A stretch of 64,000 nt of DNA, taken from positions 930,001 to 994,000 of the forward strand of contig CP013703.1 of assembly GCA_001563305.1 (NCBI GenBank), in the 5' to 3' direction. This document shows positions 8,352-18,150 of this stretch, piece by piece. This DNA comes from a methanogenic archaeon mixed culture ISO4-G1. GTDB taxonomy: Archaea > Thermoplasmatota > Thermoplasmata > Methanomassiliicoccales > Methanomethylophilaceae. The notes under the pieces were generated by a model. That model did no database searches. It saw nothing but the letters and a program-made list of their open reading frames with translations, and was not told the origin of the DNA. Position numbers and translations under genes: made by a program. The first letter of the stretch is position 1; the number at the start of each line of letters is the position of its first letter.

Positions 8352-9893
8352 ATGAATGGGATGAACAAGGCGATCGTATCGGTCGTCTCTTCAATTGCAC
8401 TCGTCTACTCGGGGCTATGTTTCTTCCTGACCCTGAGTAACTATCTTGACACGGGGGAGTTCCACTTCTTCCTCTTCATGCCCCTGGTCTTCGACGGCCT
8501 GGGACTGGATCTGACGGAGTTCCTCACACAGTACATGGTCGGACTCGGGGGCTCCGCGCTCTACGAGAGGCTGATGGAGTTCATCATGGGCCTGCTCCCG
8601 GAGAGCATGGCGCCCTACCACCTGTACATAGGTCTGGCGCTGCTCCTTTCGGGATTCATACTGGCCGTCGTGGGTTTCATCGCGAAGCCGTCGCTGGACT
8701 GCGAGGGCCGCACCAACCCCGCGCAGTACCTCTGGACCCACAGGCCCCACGCGTACGCCAGGTGCCTGCTCATGCCCTGGGGGATCCTCGTTGGCGCATG
8801 GGCCAGGTCCAAACCCCTGGTCATCGTTCCGATCCTGCTGCTTCCGCTTTACGCATTCTGGTCGGTCTTCATCATGCTCTTCCTCATCCTGCCGTTCGGC
8901 ATCGCGAAGCTCGTGGTGGGATTCAAGATCAAATCCGCGGCCAAGAGGGAATCGGCATCGTACTCCAGCAACACCGACCACGGCGTCTGCCCCCACTGCA
9001 AGCGCAACTTCGACAGACCCGTCGTGAAGTGCAGGTGCGGACTGAAGCTGGACTACCCTGTTCCTAACATCTACGGTTACAGGTACCACACCTGCAACAA
9101 GGGGCACGACATCCCCTGCGAGAGCGGGAAGAGGACCAACCTCACCACGATCTGTCCCCACTGCGGCGAACAGATCTACACCAGGGAGGCGCTCCCGGTC
9201 ACCATCTCCCTCGTCGGAGGGACCAGCACAGGGAAGACGTCCCTCATGCTAGCGGCCGTCGACACGATAGCCCGCAACGCCAGACTCGTCGACATCACCG
9301 TCGACAGTCCTTCGACTGGACTCTCCAGGGAGGCGCTGGCCGCCAAGGACTTCGCACCCAGGACCGTTCCCGGGGAGCTCGAATCGCAGATCCTGTTCCT
9401 CAGGTCACACAGGCTCCAGGACAAGGAGATCGTCTTCAACGACATCTCCGGGGTGGAATTCCAGCCGGCTGTCGACAAGGTCCTGTTCGAGGAGTACTAC
9501 AACTACACGAACGGGATCATATTCACATTCGACCCCATGAGCTTCACCAGGGAGCTCAAGAGGGAGACCCCCCATGAGGTCTTCGAATGCTTCCACAACA
9601 TGTACGCCACGATCAGGAACATCGGGCCTGGCGTTGTCTCCGACGTACCGTTCGCTATCGTAGCCACCAAGTCGGACGTCTCCAACCCACAGCTGAAGGA
9701 CGAGGATGTCAGGCAGTACCTCATCGACAACGGCGAGGAGGACTTCGTCAGGGTCGCGGAATCACTGTTCTCCAACATCAGGTACTTCTCGGTGTGCTCC
9801 CACGGAAGGGACTGCTCGTCGGCGATGAGACCGGTCTGGTGGATCGTGGGAACGGTGGACAGTAAACTGGTCGAACTCATCCCGTCGCCCTGA
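8352..9893 (+). CDS. Membrane-anchored GTPase-like protein with zinc ribbons
   Basis: A 513-aa protein in three parts. Residues 1-190 carry about four membrane segments. Residues about 205-280 hold Cys-rich ribbons (CPHCKRNF..CRCG, CNKGHDIPC, CPHCGEQ). The rest is a P-loop domain with Walker A GGTSTGKTS near residue 290, a plausible switch aspartate (FNDISGVEF), and a base-specificity motif ATKSD. This combination resembles the 'double-GTPase' families found beside bacterial stress or conflict genes, but I cannot assign a role. An alternative start at 8319 overlaps the pirin stop; I prefer 8352, which begins with the first membrane segment. Confidence 0.65.
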   Translation: MNGMNKAIVSVVSSIALVYSGLCFFLTLSNYLDTGEFHFFLFMPLVFDGLGLDLTEFLTQYMVGLGGSALYERLMEFIMGLLPESMAPYHLYIGLALLLSGFILAVVGFIAKPSLDCEGRTNPAQYLWTHRPHAYARCLLMPWGILVGAWARSKPLVIVPILLLPLYAFWSVFIMLFLILPFGIAKLVVGFKIKSAAKRESASYSSNTDHGVCPHCKRNFDRPVVKCRCGLKLDYPVPNIYGYRYHTCNKGHDIPCESGKRTNLTTICPHCGEQIYTREALPVTISLVGGTSTGKTSLMLAAVDTIARNARLVDITVDSPSTGLSREALAAKDFAPRTVPGELESQILFLRSHRLQDKEIVFNDISGVEFQPAVDKVLFEEYYNYTNGIIFTFDPMSFTRELKRETPHEVFECFHNMYATIRNIGPGVVSDVPFAIVATKSDVSNPQLKDEDVRQYLIDNGEEDFVRVAESLFSNIRYFSVCSHGRDCSSAMRPVWWIVGTVDSKLVELIPSP

Positions 9894-9920
9894 TATACCT
9901 GTTAGGGGATTCGTGATAAC

Positions 9921-10202
9921 ATGGTCAAATCAGTCAACGCATCGCACATACTGGTACCCAACTCGAAGGATGCGGAGAGCATCATGATGCGCCTCTCCAA
10001 GGGAGAGGACTTCGCCGCACTGGCCAAGAGGTTCTCCAAGTGCCCCAGCAAATCCAAGGGCGGCAACCTCGGATGGTTCGGAAAGGGCGACATGGTCCCC
10101 GAGTTCGAGAAGGCATGCTTCGAGGGCAAGAAGGGCGACATCGTCGGACCCATCAAGACGCAGTTCGGATACCATATCATAATGATCAACGATCAGAAAT
10201 GA
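9921..10202 (+). CDS. Parvulin-type peptidyl-prolyl isomerase
   Basis: A 93-aa stand-alone parvulin domain catalysing cis-trans isomerisation of X-Pro bonds. Visible features: ASHILV (first active-site His), KGEDFAALAKRFSKCPSKSKGGNLGWFGKGDMVPEFEKA, and the final GYHIIMI with the second His. No signal peptide or membrane anchor, so it is cytoplasmic, like the small archaeal PinA proteins. It starts 28 bp after the GTPase gene and may share its transcript. Confidence 0.9.
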   Translation: MVKSVNASHILVPNSKDAESIMMRLSKGEDFAALAKRFSKCPSKSKGGNLGWFGKGDMVPEFEKACFEGKKGDIVGPIKTQFGYHIIMINDQK

Positions 10203-10543
10203 TCCCTTTCGGCCCTTCAAAGGGCCTGAAATCCCCTTCCACCCTTTATCTTCTGAAGACCTGCTGCGAAGATTGCGATTCACCAACTTTTTAATACAGA
10301 ACGCTGAGAACATGGATGATGATTCATCCCAATTTTCACTGTCTCCTTTTAGTCATTTCCACCGGCAATGAAAACAAGTGCGCTATGTGCCAGACATCGT
10401 TTTTCAAAATGTCGGAATAAGGTCAAAATGACTGATTTATCGGGCCTAAAAACTCAATTCTGACATTAACTTATATAAAGATATGTGTAAACTCCCAGTT
10501 AATTATATAAATCCAGTTTAAGATAACGATTCGAGTGATTTAA
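10203..10543. other. A/T-rich intergenic stretch with 3' hairpin
   Basis: The first part holds a GGCCCTT/AAGGGCC hairpin at 10211-10226, a likely 3' end for the parvulin transcript. The remainder is A/T-rich with two TATA-like elements near 10471 and 10503. I see no credible gene; a 31-codon frame near 10370 has no support. Confidence 0.5.
10503..10510 (+). promoter_or_regulatory. TATA box of the hydrophobic-protein gene
   Basis: TTATATAA lies about 37 bases before the ATG at 10544, the distance expected for an archaeal promoter with a very short leader. A second similar element (TTATATAAAG) lies 32 bases further upstream. Confidence 0.5.
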
Positions 10544-11068
10544 ATGGCTAAATCAATCAAAGATATGGCAGGTGGAAACGCTCTCCTGCTCGCACTCATG
10601 AACATCCTCATCGGATTGGTCATGTTGGTGATGGGAAACGGATCCATCAACTGGATCTTCTGGATTTCCGGAATAATCATGATTATTATCGGACTCATCC
10701 AGATTATCACGAAGTCCGCTGACATCAAGGGCGGATTGATCACAATAATCATCGGTATAATCGTCATCGTGCTGTCCTGGACTCCCTTCCCGGAGATCCT
10801 CGTCGGACTCATCCTGATTCTCTGTGCACTCCCAGTGCTCGGAGCATCCATGGGTGGACTCGCTGACAAGCTCGGAATGGCTCCCATGGACGCCGGAAAC
10901 GAGAAGGTCAACAAGATCCTGGCGATTATCCTGCTCATCCTCGGTGTATGTCTGATCGTCGGACTTGCAATCCCTGACCTCGCGGGTGTCGCTGACATCC
11001 TCATCAGGATCGGTGGAGCAGTCCTCCTCATCATCGGACTCGTCGGACTTCTGAAGGCACTCAAGTGA
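10544..11068 (+). CDS. Hydrophobic membrane protein of unknown function
   Basis: A 174-aa protein almost entirely made of Ile/Leu/Gly-rich membrane segments (about five), with short polar loops (KSADIKGG, LGMAPMDAGNEKVNK). It resembles small DUF308-like proteins in composition, though I see no diagnostic motif. Codon use is less GC-rich at third positions than neighbours in places (ATAATCATGATTATTATC). It is a single-gene unit: its own TATA element before it and a strong terminator after it. It could be an abundant membrane protein. Confidence 0.6.
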   Translation: MAKSIKDMAGGNALLLALMNILIGLVMLVMGNGSINWIFWISGIIMIIIGLIQIITKSADIKGGLITIIIGIIVIVLSWTPFPEILVGLILILCALPVLGASMGGLADKLGMAPMDAGNEKVNKILAIILLILGVCLIVGLAIPDLAGVADILIRIGGAVLLIIGLVGLLKALK

Positions 11069-11076
11069 AACTCCTT

Positions 11077-11105
11077 CCCCGCCTGACGGCGGGGGTTACT
11101 TTTCT
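11077..11105 (+). terminator. Hairpin plus T-rich tail
   Basis: CCCCGCC and GGCGGGG (7 bp) around TGAC, then GTTACTTTTCT. It sits 9 bases after the hydrophobic-protein stop. Confidence 0.7.
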
Positions 11106-11183
11106 AAAATTTTGTTTGCAGCACCGACATAGCTTCAGCTATGGTTATTCGATGATCCCCTGCTCGGGCTGGGAAAAAAGGAT

Positions 11184-11570
11184 TCACTGAACGGAATCCA
11201 ATGCCGATTCGAATGAATCCGCAGAGGTAAACTGGAAGCCGCGTGCCGAGAGTGCCTTGCCAGCATCTCCGACCGCAACGAAACTGACGCCCTTCATGAC
11301 GCTGGGGACGTTGTCCTTTCCGTAGTACTCCTCGAGGTTCGTGAAGAAGATATCCGTCTGTTCAGCGGACTGGAAGATCATGTAGTTCACATATCCCTTC
11401 TTCAGCTGCATGAAGAGGTGGAGCTGTGCGCTGCTGTTCTTCTTGGGCTCATGCCTTCCCTCGGTATCCTCGATGACAGGGACGCCGTAGACGTCCACAC
11501 CCTTGAGCTTGGCAAGCTCGGTGTGTTTCTCGATCGTACTCGCAGTGGAAGTGAATCCCAATCCTGACAT
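11184..11570 (-). CDS. Hypothetical protein, faintly HemD-like
   Basis: A 128-aa soluble protein. The second half (YMIFQSAEQTDIFFTNLEEYYG, then VSFVAVGDAGKALSARGFQF) recalls the pattern of uroporphyrinogen-III synthase half-domains: a 'TSxxxxxxFF' segment followed by 'AVGxxTAxALxxxG'. It is half the length of HemD, so it is not a complete enzyme of that type. It is 4 bp from the upstream EFR1 gene on the same strand, so both are probably co-transcribed. Function unknown. Confidence 0.5.
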   Translation of the reverse strand: MSGLGFTSTASTIEKHTELAKLKGVDVYGVPVIEDTEGRHEPKKNSSAQLHLFMQLKKGYVNYMIFQSAEQTDIFFTNLEEYYGKDNVPSVMKGVSFVAVGDAGKALSARGFQFTSADSFESALDSVQ

Positions 11571-11574
11571 GATA

Positions 11575-12390
11575 TCAGTACCTTAAACCACTATCATACT
11601 TTTTGAAATCTTCGCATCTATAAGGCGGATTCACGCCCAAACTCCACATGTAATAGTCAGGATGATGATACCTTCCCCTGGATGCGGTATCCGGCCCGAA
11701 CTGTATGGCCTTCTTCGGACAGAGGTTCAGACAGCTCAGGCACAGCGAGCACTTGGGCTCATCCCATACTGGTTTCCTGTGATAGACCCTGATGATCTGC
11801 TCCGGGCAGACATGCTCGCAGATCCTGCACTCAACGCAGTTGTCGTCGATGGTGAAGTTATCCGTGGACCTGAGCTCATCATAGGCCTCGCGGGCCTCCT
11901 CGAATCCCGGCTGACCCGCCATGGTGCGGAAATCGCCCTTGGATCCGGCCCTGACCTTCTCGATGATACCGTCGATGACCGCATCGGCGGATTCGTTGAT
12001 CCTTCTGGACTCCTCCTCGTCCGGGACATCCTCATAGAAGACGGCATTCTCCGGCATCAGCACATCATAGAAGGAATCGACCTTCAGACGGGTGCCCAGC
12101 ATCTCCTGGAGCTGCTCGCAGGCCCTTCCGGATTCCCCCGCACATGTCGAGACGGCGTAGACGTGCCCGACCTTCCTTATGTCCGCCTTCTCCAGGAACT
12201 CCTCGACTACCGAGGGCAATCCGTAGTAGTAGACCGGGAAGACGAATCCCACGTCCTCCTCCCCTGCGTTGTAGAAGAAGCGCTTGTATCTCACGGCGGC
12301 GGCCATGTCGACCATGTTCTGACCGAATGCTGAGGCGATACGCTTGGCCGCGTGGTATGAGTTGCCTGTACCGGAGAAAACGAACAACAT
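11575..12390 (-). CDS. EFR1-type flavodoxin/ferredoxin fusion protein
   Basis: A 271-aa protein with an N-terminal flavodoxin-like domain beginning FSGTGNSYHAAKRIA (FMN phosphate loop), then two [4Fe-4S] motifs: CVECRICEHVC near residue 190 and CSLCLSCLNLC about 30 residues later. These ferredoxin-flavodoxin proteins shuttle electrons; partners are unknown. It lies opposite the flavodiiron gene fprA (start 75 bp away), so both may serve oxidative-stress electron flow. That link is inference from position. Confidence 0.8.
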   Translation of the reverse strand: MLFVFSGTGNSYHAAKRIASAFGQNMVDMAAAVRYKRFFYNAGEEDVGFVFPVYYYGLPSVVEEFLEKADIRKVGHVYAVSTCAGESGRACEQLQEMLGTRLKVDSFYDVLMPENAVFYEDVPDEEESRRINESADAVIDGIIEKVRAGSKGDFRTMAGQPGFEEAREAYDELRSTDNFTIDDNCVECRICEHVCPEQIIRVYHRKPVWDEPKCSLCLSCLNLCPKKAIQFGPDTASRGRYHHPDYYMWSLGVNPPYRCEDFKKYDSGLRY

Positions 12391-12465
12391 GACCTATGCA
12401 TCCTTGGACTCACATATAATGGATGCTCTGACATTCCCTTTATACGACGAAACCCATGACGGACC

Positions 12466-13680
12466 ATGGACCACACGAGAGAGAACGCGGTATGCATCAG
12501 AGATGACATCTTTTGGATCGGCGGGGATGACAGGACCGCAAGCCTGTTCGAACGCTCCATGCCCATTCCGGAAGGGGTATCGTACAACTCATACGTGATC
12601 CTGGACGAGAAGACCTGTCTGCTGGACACCTGCGACATCTCCGTGGCCCCCAAGTTCTGGAAGAACTTCAGGAACGTCATCGGAGACAGGAAACTGGACT
12701 ATCTCGTGATCGACCACATGGAACCCGACCACGGGGCCGCCATCATGCAGATCCTGGAGGCCTATCCGGAGGTCACCGTCATAGGCAACACGAAGACCTT
12801 CGATATGATGGAGAACTTCTACCACATGAGGCCGAAGAACGTCCTGGTGGTCGAGAACGGACAGGAGCTCTGCCTCGGAAAGCACACGCTCAGGTTCTAT
12901 CTGGCGGTGATGGTCCACTGGCCCGAGGTCATGTTCACATATGATGTGGGATGCAGCACGCTGTTCTCCGCGGATGCGTTCGGAACATTCAAGGCGCTCT
13001 CCGGCGCCATCTACGCCGACGAGGTCGATTTCGATAAGGAGTACCTTTCCGAGGCCAGGAGATACTACGCCAACATGGTCGGGAGATTCGGAAGTAAGAT
13101 CCAGAAGGTCTTCGAGAAGCTTGAGGGCGTCCAGATCGATATGATATGCCCGCTCCACGGCCCGATTTGGAGGGGCGAGAGCATCGGCTACATCATGGAG
13201 AAGTACATCCTCTGGAGCACCTACGAGCCCGAGGAGAAGGGTGTGCTGATAGCATACGCTTCCATGTACGGCAACACCGCCGACATCGCCGAGAGGCTTG
13301 CGATGATGCTCAGGCAGAAGGGTGTGAGTAAGGTCGACGTGTTCGATGTCACATCCGTCCACCCATCTTACGTGATCGCCGATGCGTTCAGATTCTCCAA
13401 CATAGTACTCGCCGCGCCCACCTACAACAACCACCTGCACCCCTCGATGAAGGCGGTCCTCGACGAGATGGAGATCATGACGGTGCAGAACAGGGGGTTC
13501 TCCGTGATAGGGAACGGGTCATGGGTGCCTCAGGCGGCCAGGATCATCGAAGAATCGTTGTCGGCATTGAAGGACATGAGGAAAGTGGGTGAGACCCTGG
13601 TCGTCAAGTCTTCCCTCCAGCCTAGCCAGACTGCCGATTTGGAGAAACTGGCAAAGGACATAGTTGCCTCGCTGAATTGA
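12466..13680 (+). CDS. fprA: Flavodiiron protein (F420H2 oxidase type)
   Basis: A 404-aa A-type flavoprotein. The N-terminal metallo-beta-lactamase domain holds the diiron ligands in HMEPDHGA (near residue 84), followed by MVHWPE and a later CPLHGP His. The C-terminal flavodoxin domain begins IAYASMYGNTADIAERLA (FMN binding, near residue 262). In methanogens such enzymes reduce O2 to water with F420H2 and protect the cell from oxygen. Length is typical. A TATA-like element (CTTTATAC) precedes the ATG by about 25 bases, so the transcript may be leaderless. Confidence 0.9.
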   Translation: MDHTRENAVCIRDDIFWIGGDDRTASLFERSMPIPEGVSYNSYVILDEKTCLLDTCDISVAPKFWKNFRNVIGDRKLDYLVIDHMEPDHGAAIMQILEAYPEVTVIGNTKTFDMMENFYHMRPKNVLVVENGQELCLGKHTLRFYLAVMVHWPEVMFTYDVGCSTLFSADAFGTFKALSGAIYADEVDFDKEYLSEARRYYANMVGRFGSKIQKVFEKLEGVQIDMICPLHGPIWRGESIGYIMEKYILWSTYEPEEKGVLIAYASMYGNTADIAERLAMMLRQKGVSKVDVFDVTSVHPSYVIADAFRFSNIVLAAPTYNNHLHPSMKAVLDEMEIMTVQNRGFSVIGNGSWVPQAARIIEESLSALKDMRKVGETLVVKSSLQPSQTADLEKLAKDIVASLN

Positions 13681-13767
13681 TTCATGTTTAGGTGGATACT
13701 TAATTTGTAAGTAGTTCACCTAAAAACGTCCAGCAACCCTATTATAACCCGAGGAAGATTGAGAATC

Positions 13768-14769
13768 ATGGCATTCACCATAAGGCTCTGTCCCTATTGC
13801 GGGGCGGATATCACTGTGGATGAGATGGGCGTATACAACTGCCTGGCCTGTGGCAAGGCCACGTACAGGTCCAGGTCGAACTCTAGGGCGTATCTCATAA
13901 ACAAGCCTTATGAAGAGGAGTACTCGCAGATCCTCAACCTTATGGACAACGATGCCAAGAAGGCCTTGGACAAGATCAACGAGGTCATCGTCGAGGCCGA
14001 CGAACCCGACGCGGACATGTTCTTCACACGCGGTATCGTCTACTCTCACATGGGAGAGGAAGGCAAGGCCCACATGGATTGGAAGAAGGGACTCGACCTC
14101 CTCACGGATTTCAGGTACATCGACGCCTACATCGTCGCCGTGTGCAAACGCATCGCGGACCTCATGATAATGAAGGAACGCGAGTTCATGGAATTCAATC
14201 CTATCGAGTACATCGACGCCATCGCCACCGAGTTCGCTCTCAAGGCGGAGGTCCCCTGCAAAGGGATATTCTACATAACTATCTACAGGAACCTCAGGAT
14301 GATGCATCAGAGCGGCGAGCTCGACGAGGATGCCGGCCTCTATTCGAACCTGGTCAAGATCGTCGTCGCCAGGATCATCGCCTACGGGCGCAACTACCGC
14401 ACCATCAGGGAGATCATCGAGGAGGTCCTCGAGGACCTTCACTACAACCCGGAGACCTATCAGGAGGACGATAACCTGCGCCTGCATGTGTTCGATGTCC
14501 TCAGGGAGAAGCTGGGCGTCCTTTCGAAGGACTTCTCGGACGACCACATCACCCGCATCTTCAGGCACTGGAACGACGAGAACATGTACGAACTGGAGTA
14601 CTGGGTGGACGAACTCCTCAAACCCGTCAGGAACAGGACCCTTCTCCTGAAGCTCAGGGAGATGCCCACGGAATCCGAGACATACGAGCTCGAGGAATCC
14701 ATCGAGGACTACGCCAAGAAGTATCTGGTCCTTTCCAGCGAAGGGCACGACCTCTCAAAGGAAGCCTAA
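13768..14769 (+). CDS. Zinc-ribbon protein with TPR-like helices
   Basis: A 333-aa protein. Residues 6-28 form a zinc ribbon (LCPYCGADITVDEMGVYNCLACG). The rest is mostly alpha-helical and acidic, with a TPR-like unit around residues 70-95 (ADMFFTRGIVYSHMGEEGKAHMDWKKG). I begin at the ATG at 13768; a TTG three codons earlier is possible. A diverged, apparently frameshifted paralogue lies at 27335-28191. Its last 15 bases overlap the convergent mntP. Function unknown. Confidence 0.65.
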   Translation: MAFTIRLCPYCGADITVDEMGVYNCLACGKATYRSRSNSRAYLINKPYEEEYSQILNLMDNDAKKALDKINEVIVEADEPDADMFFTRGIVYSHMGEEGKAHMDWKKGLDLLTDFRYIDAYIVAVCKRIADLMIMKEREFMEFNPIEYIDAIATEFALKAEVPCKGIFYITIYRNLRMMHQSGELDEDAGLYSNLVKIVVARIIAYGRNYRTIREIIEEVLEDLHYNPETYQEDDNLRLHVFDVLREKLGVLSKDFSDDHITRIFRHWNDENMYELEYWVDELLKPVRNRTLLLKLREMPTESETYELEESIEDYAKKYLVLSSEGHDLSKEA

Positions 14770-15315
14770 GTGCTCCAGAAGGATCTTTATCCCTATCAGG
14801 ATCAGGATCGTACCGCCGATTATCTCTGCCTTGCCGCTAAACCTGTCCCCGGCGATGCCGCCGATCTTGACGCCCATGACGGATATCGAGAACGTTATGA
14901 TTCCTATTGTCGCCGATGATGTGAGGATGTCCGAACCGTCCATGGCCAGCGTTATCCCTACAGCCAGGGCGTCAATACTCACGGCGATGGCCAGCAATAG
15001 CATGACCCATGCCCCCAGGTCCGCATCCTCTTCCTCCTCCTTCACGTGGAACGATTCGCGGATCATGTTGAGTCCTATCGCCGCCAGAAGCAGGAACGCC
15101 ACCCAGTGGTCATAGTCCGATATGTAATCGTAGAATGTGTTTCCGAGTCCGTATCCGATGATGGGCATCAGGAACTGGAATCCTCCGAACCATAGTCCTA
15201 TGACGATCATGGACTTGGCATCCGCCTTCTTCAGGGCGAGACCTTTGCATATAGAGACGGCAAAGGCATCCATCGCCAGACCCACGGATACCAAGACTAT
15301 GGTTGCGAAGTCCAT
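14755..15315 (-). CDS. mntP: Manganese efflux pump MntP
   Basis: A 186-aa, six-segment membrane protein made of two related halves. Each half carries the acidic signature of the family: AMDAFAVSICKGLAL near residue 14 and SIDALAVGITLAM near residue 113. The linker EEEEDAD is acidic. MntP exports Mn2+ to prevent toxicity. I looked for a yybP-ykoY manganese riboswitch in the leader and did not find one. A TATA-like GTTATAAAG on the minus strand near 15437 suggests a leader of about 100 nt. Confidence 0.88.
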   Translation of the reverse strand: MDFATIVLVSVGLAMDAFAVSICKGLALKKADAKSMIVIGLWFGGFQFLMPIIGYGLGNTFYDYISDYDHWVAFLLLAAIGLNMIRESFHVKEEEEDADLGAWVMLLLAIAVSIDALAVGITLAMDGSDILTSSATIGIITFSISVMGVKIGGIAGDRFSGKAEIIGGTILILIGIKILLEHLGFL

Positions 15316-15521
15316 GGAACGGCGATGGTTGATCCGTATTTCTACATATCGAAAAGGTCATGAGAATAGTATGGGAAAGGTGACAGTTGATTAAGCAACT
15401 ATTACCGTTAAGCCCGTTAACTATCAAATTAGCATCTTTATAACTGGACAAATGTGTACATTTTTTCCAGGTTTTTCTTCCTTACCATAGTTATTTTTTA
15501 AATAATACCAATGTATGTTGG

Positions 15522-15944
15522 ATGTATAATCCAAGTGATATGATGCATGCGAAGACACTGACGGAGAAACATTGCGGAAGATGCGGCCACGATTGGATCA
15601 GCAGTATCGACACGCCCGCCAGATGCCCTCACTGCGGAACATACCACTGGCAGGGTGAGTCCACAGTCTACATGTGCTGCATGTGTGGCCACTCGTGGTT
15701 CTCGCGCACCCCTAAGACGCCCATGAGGTGCCCCAAGTGCAAGACCCGCTCATGGCAGAACGGATCCAGGAGATTCAACCCCAAGAGCGTCAACACAGAG
15801 GATAAGGACGTGCGTGCGGTCATCGACATGTACCTTCACGGCAAAGGATGCGTCGCCATCGCGATGAGCACCGGCATGGCGCTTTCCAACGTCATCGACA
15901 TCGTAAAGATCACGGTCAGCGACGGACGCCAACCCAGAATGTGA
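15522..15944 (+). CDS. Double zinc-ribbon protein with a helix-turn-helix-like tail
   Basis: A 140-aa protein with two zinc-binding pairs, CGRCGHDW..CPHCGTYHW (residues about 18-43) and CCMCGHSWFSR..CPKCKTRSW (about 51-78). The C-terminal segment, VIDMYLHGKGCVAIAMSTGMALSNVIDIVK, has the pattern of a resolvase-like helix-turn-helix. This suggests a DNA-binding regulator, but no target is evident. The gene stands alone and ends at a bidirectional hairpin. Confidence 0.6.
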   Translation: MYNPSDMMHAKTLTEKHCGRCGHDWISSIDTPARCPHCGTYHWQGESTVYMCCMCGHSWFSRTPKTPMRCPKCKTRSWQNGSRRFNPKSVNTEDKDVRAVIDMYLHGKGCVAIAMSTGMALSNVIDIVKITVSDGRQPRM

Positions 15945-15951
15945 GAAAAAT

Positions 15952-15974
15952 GATGCCGTGACCTGCACGGCATC
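15952..15974. terminator. Bidirectional terminator hairpin
   Basis: GATGCCGTG and CACGGCATC (9 bp) around ACCTG. T-rich runs flank it on both sides (GGTTTT on plus, ATTTTTC on minus), so it can serve the zinc-ribbon gene and the riboflavin operon. Confidence 0.75.
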
Positions 15975-15986
15975 GGTTTTAGAGTT

Positions 15987-16397
15987 TCACTCGAGCCTCT
16001 GCAGCATCTTCACGACTGCATCGACTACATCCTTACCCTTCTCGATCCTGTCCATCGCCTGGAGCTCGGTCATGCCGGGTCCGGTGACTCCGAATCCGAC
16101 GGGTTTGCCGTACTCGAGTCCGAGGTCCATGATCTTCCTTGAGGCCTGGGCGATGACGACCTCGTCATGCTTGGTCTCCCCTGTGATGACCGCGCCGAGC
16201 GTGATCACCGCATCGATGTCCTTCTGCTCCAGGAGCTTCTTGGTCGCCATGGGGATCTCGAAGCATCCGGGCACCTTGATCTCCTTGACGATCTTGACCC
16301 CAAGGAAATCTGCTTCCGCCTTCGCCCTCTCGAGCATGAGGCCTGTGACCTCATAGTTGAATTCGGCGATGACGGCTCCAATCTTGTACTGTTTCAT
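15987..16397 (-). CDS. ribH: 6,7-dimethyl-8-ribityllumazine synthase
   Basis: A 136-aa lumazine synthase, which condenses 5-amino-6-ribitylaminouracil with the four-carbon phosphate made by RibB. Family signatures: AEFNYEVTGLMLERA, KVPGCFEIPMATKKL, LGAVITGETKHDEVV (with the catalytic His), and PVGFGV. I start at the ATG at 16397 because AGGTG lies six bases upstream; a GTG three codons earlier is less likely. Last gene of ribB-ribL-ribC-ribH. Confidence 0.92.
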   Translation of the reverse strand: MKQYKIGAVIAEFNYEVTGLMLERAKAEADFLGVKIVKEIKVPGCFEIPMATKKLLEQKDIDAVITLGAVITGETKHDEVVIAQASRKIMDLGLEYGKPVGFGVTGPGMTELQAMDRIEKGKDVVDAVVKMLQRLE

Positions 16398-16402
16398 CTG
16401 TA

Positions 16403-17295
<893 letters not shown>

Positions 17296-17296
17296 G

Positions 17297-18004
17297 TCAA
17301 AGCTCCGGATGGTCCTTCTTGAACTCTTTCCACTGGGCGATGACCTCGTTGCCGTCGATGATCTTGATGCCCTTGGGATCCGCGTACTCCTTGACGCTGG
17401 ATTTGGACCTTGAACCGAAATCGTCACCCATCATCTCGCAGATAGTGGCTGACGGCTTGACGCCCGCCATGTACATCAGGGCGGTGCAGAGCTCGGTGTG
17501 GCCGAACCTTGACTCCAGGATCCTCTCCGAGGTGTTCAGGAGATGGATGTGCCCGGGTGCCCGGAAGTTCTCTCCGAGCTCGGCCTTGATCTCATCGGTG
17601 CTCTTCCCGGAGAACAGGATCTTGGCGTACTCGCTGGCCGTCAATGCACGGTCCTTGTCCGTGATGCCGGTGTAGGTCTTCCTGTGGTTGATCGTGACTC
17701 CGAACGAGGACCTGGTCCTGTCGTAGGGTATGTCCGTCGGGGCCATGGCCTTTAGGAGGGGGTACTTCTCGCAGTCGTCCCAATACACATCGGACATGAA
17801 CGGGAGCCCGAGCTCCTTGGCCAGGGAATAGGGCGTCGTGACGCATATCAGTCCGCCGGCATCCTTCCTCATCATCTGGATGATTTCCGGTGTGACGAAC
17901 TCGGAGGCGACGGTCATGTCGCACTCCCTCTCCCTGTCGTCAAAATCGTAGACCAGAATCGGTTTTCCTTTCCTTATATCCTCAAGGATGCTCTCGAATT
18001 CCAT
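17297..18004 (-). CDS. ribB: 3,4-dihydroxy-2-butanone 4-phosphate synthase
   Basis: A 235-aa enzyme making the four-carbon unit of riboflavin from ribulose 5-phosphate. Active-site landmarks: YDFDDRERECDM (acidic metal-binding loop) near residue 20, FVTPEIIQMMRKDAGGLICV, and the RAPGHIHLLNTSERILESRFGHTEL region near residues 147-167. First gene of the riboflavin operon. A minus-strand TATA-like element near 18045 fits a short leader; no FMN riboswitch is seen. Confidence 0.93.
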   Translation of the reverse strand: MEFESILEDIRKGKPILVYDFDDRERECDMTVASEFVTPEIIQMMRKDAGGLICVTTPYSLAKELGLPFMSDVYWDDCEKYPLLKAMAPTDIPYDRTRSSFGVTINHRKTYTGITDKDRALTASEYAKILFSGKSTDEIKAELGENFRAPGHIHLLNTSERILESRFGHTELCTALMYMAGVKPSATICEMMGDDFGSRSKSSVKEYADPKGIKIIDGNEVIAQWKEFKKDHPEL

Positions 18005-18150
18005 GTAAACACTGGCCGGTGAATCCCTTGTTCCGATAATATAAGGTGTCTATCTACAAAATTTATAGTAGCTTGGTCCAAACCTACTTTAAACTCCGTA
18101 ATTTGGTACACTGTTTTTTATTATATTACACGTACGGGGGTGTGATTAAA

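Noticed and set aside
15316-15440. Manganese (yybP-ykoY) riboswitch before mntP
   Set aside because: The conserved loops of that riboswitch are not recognisable in the roughly 100-nt leader.
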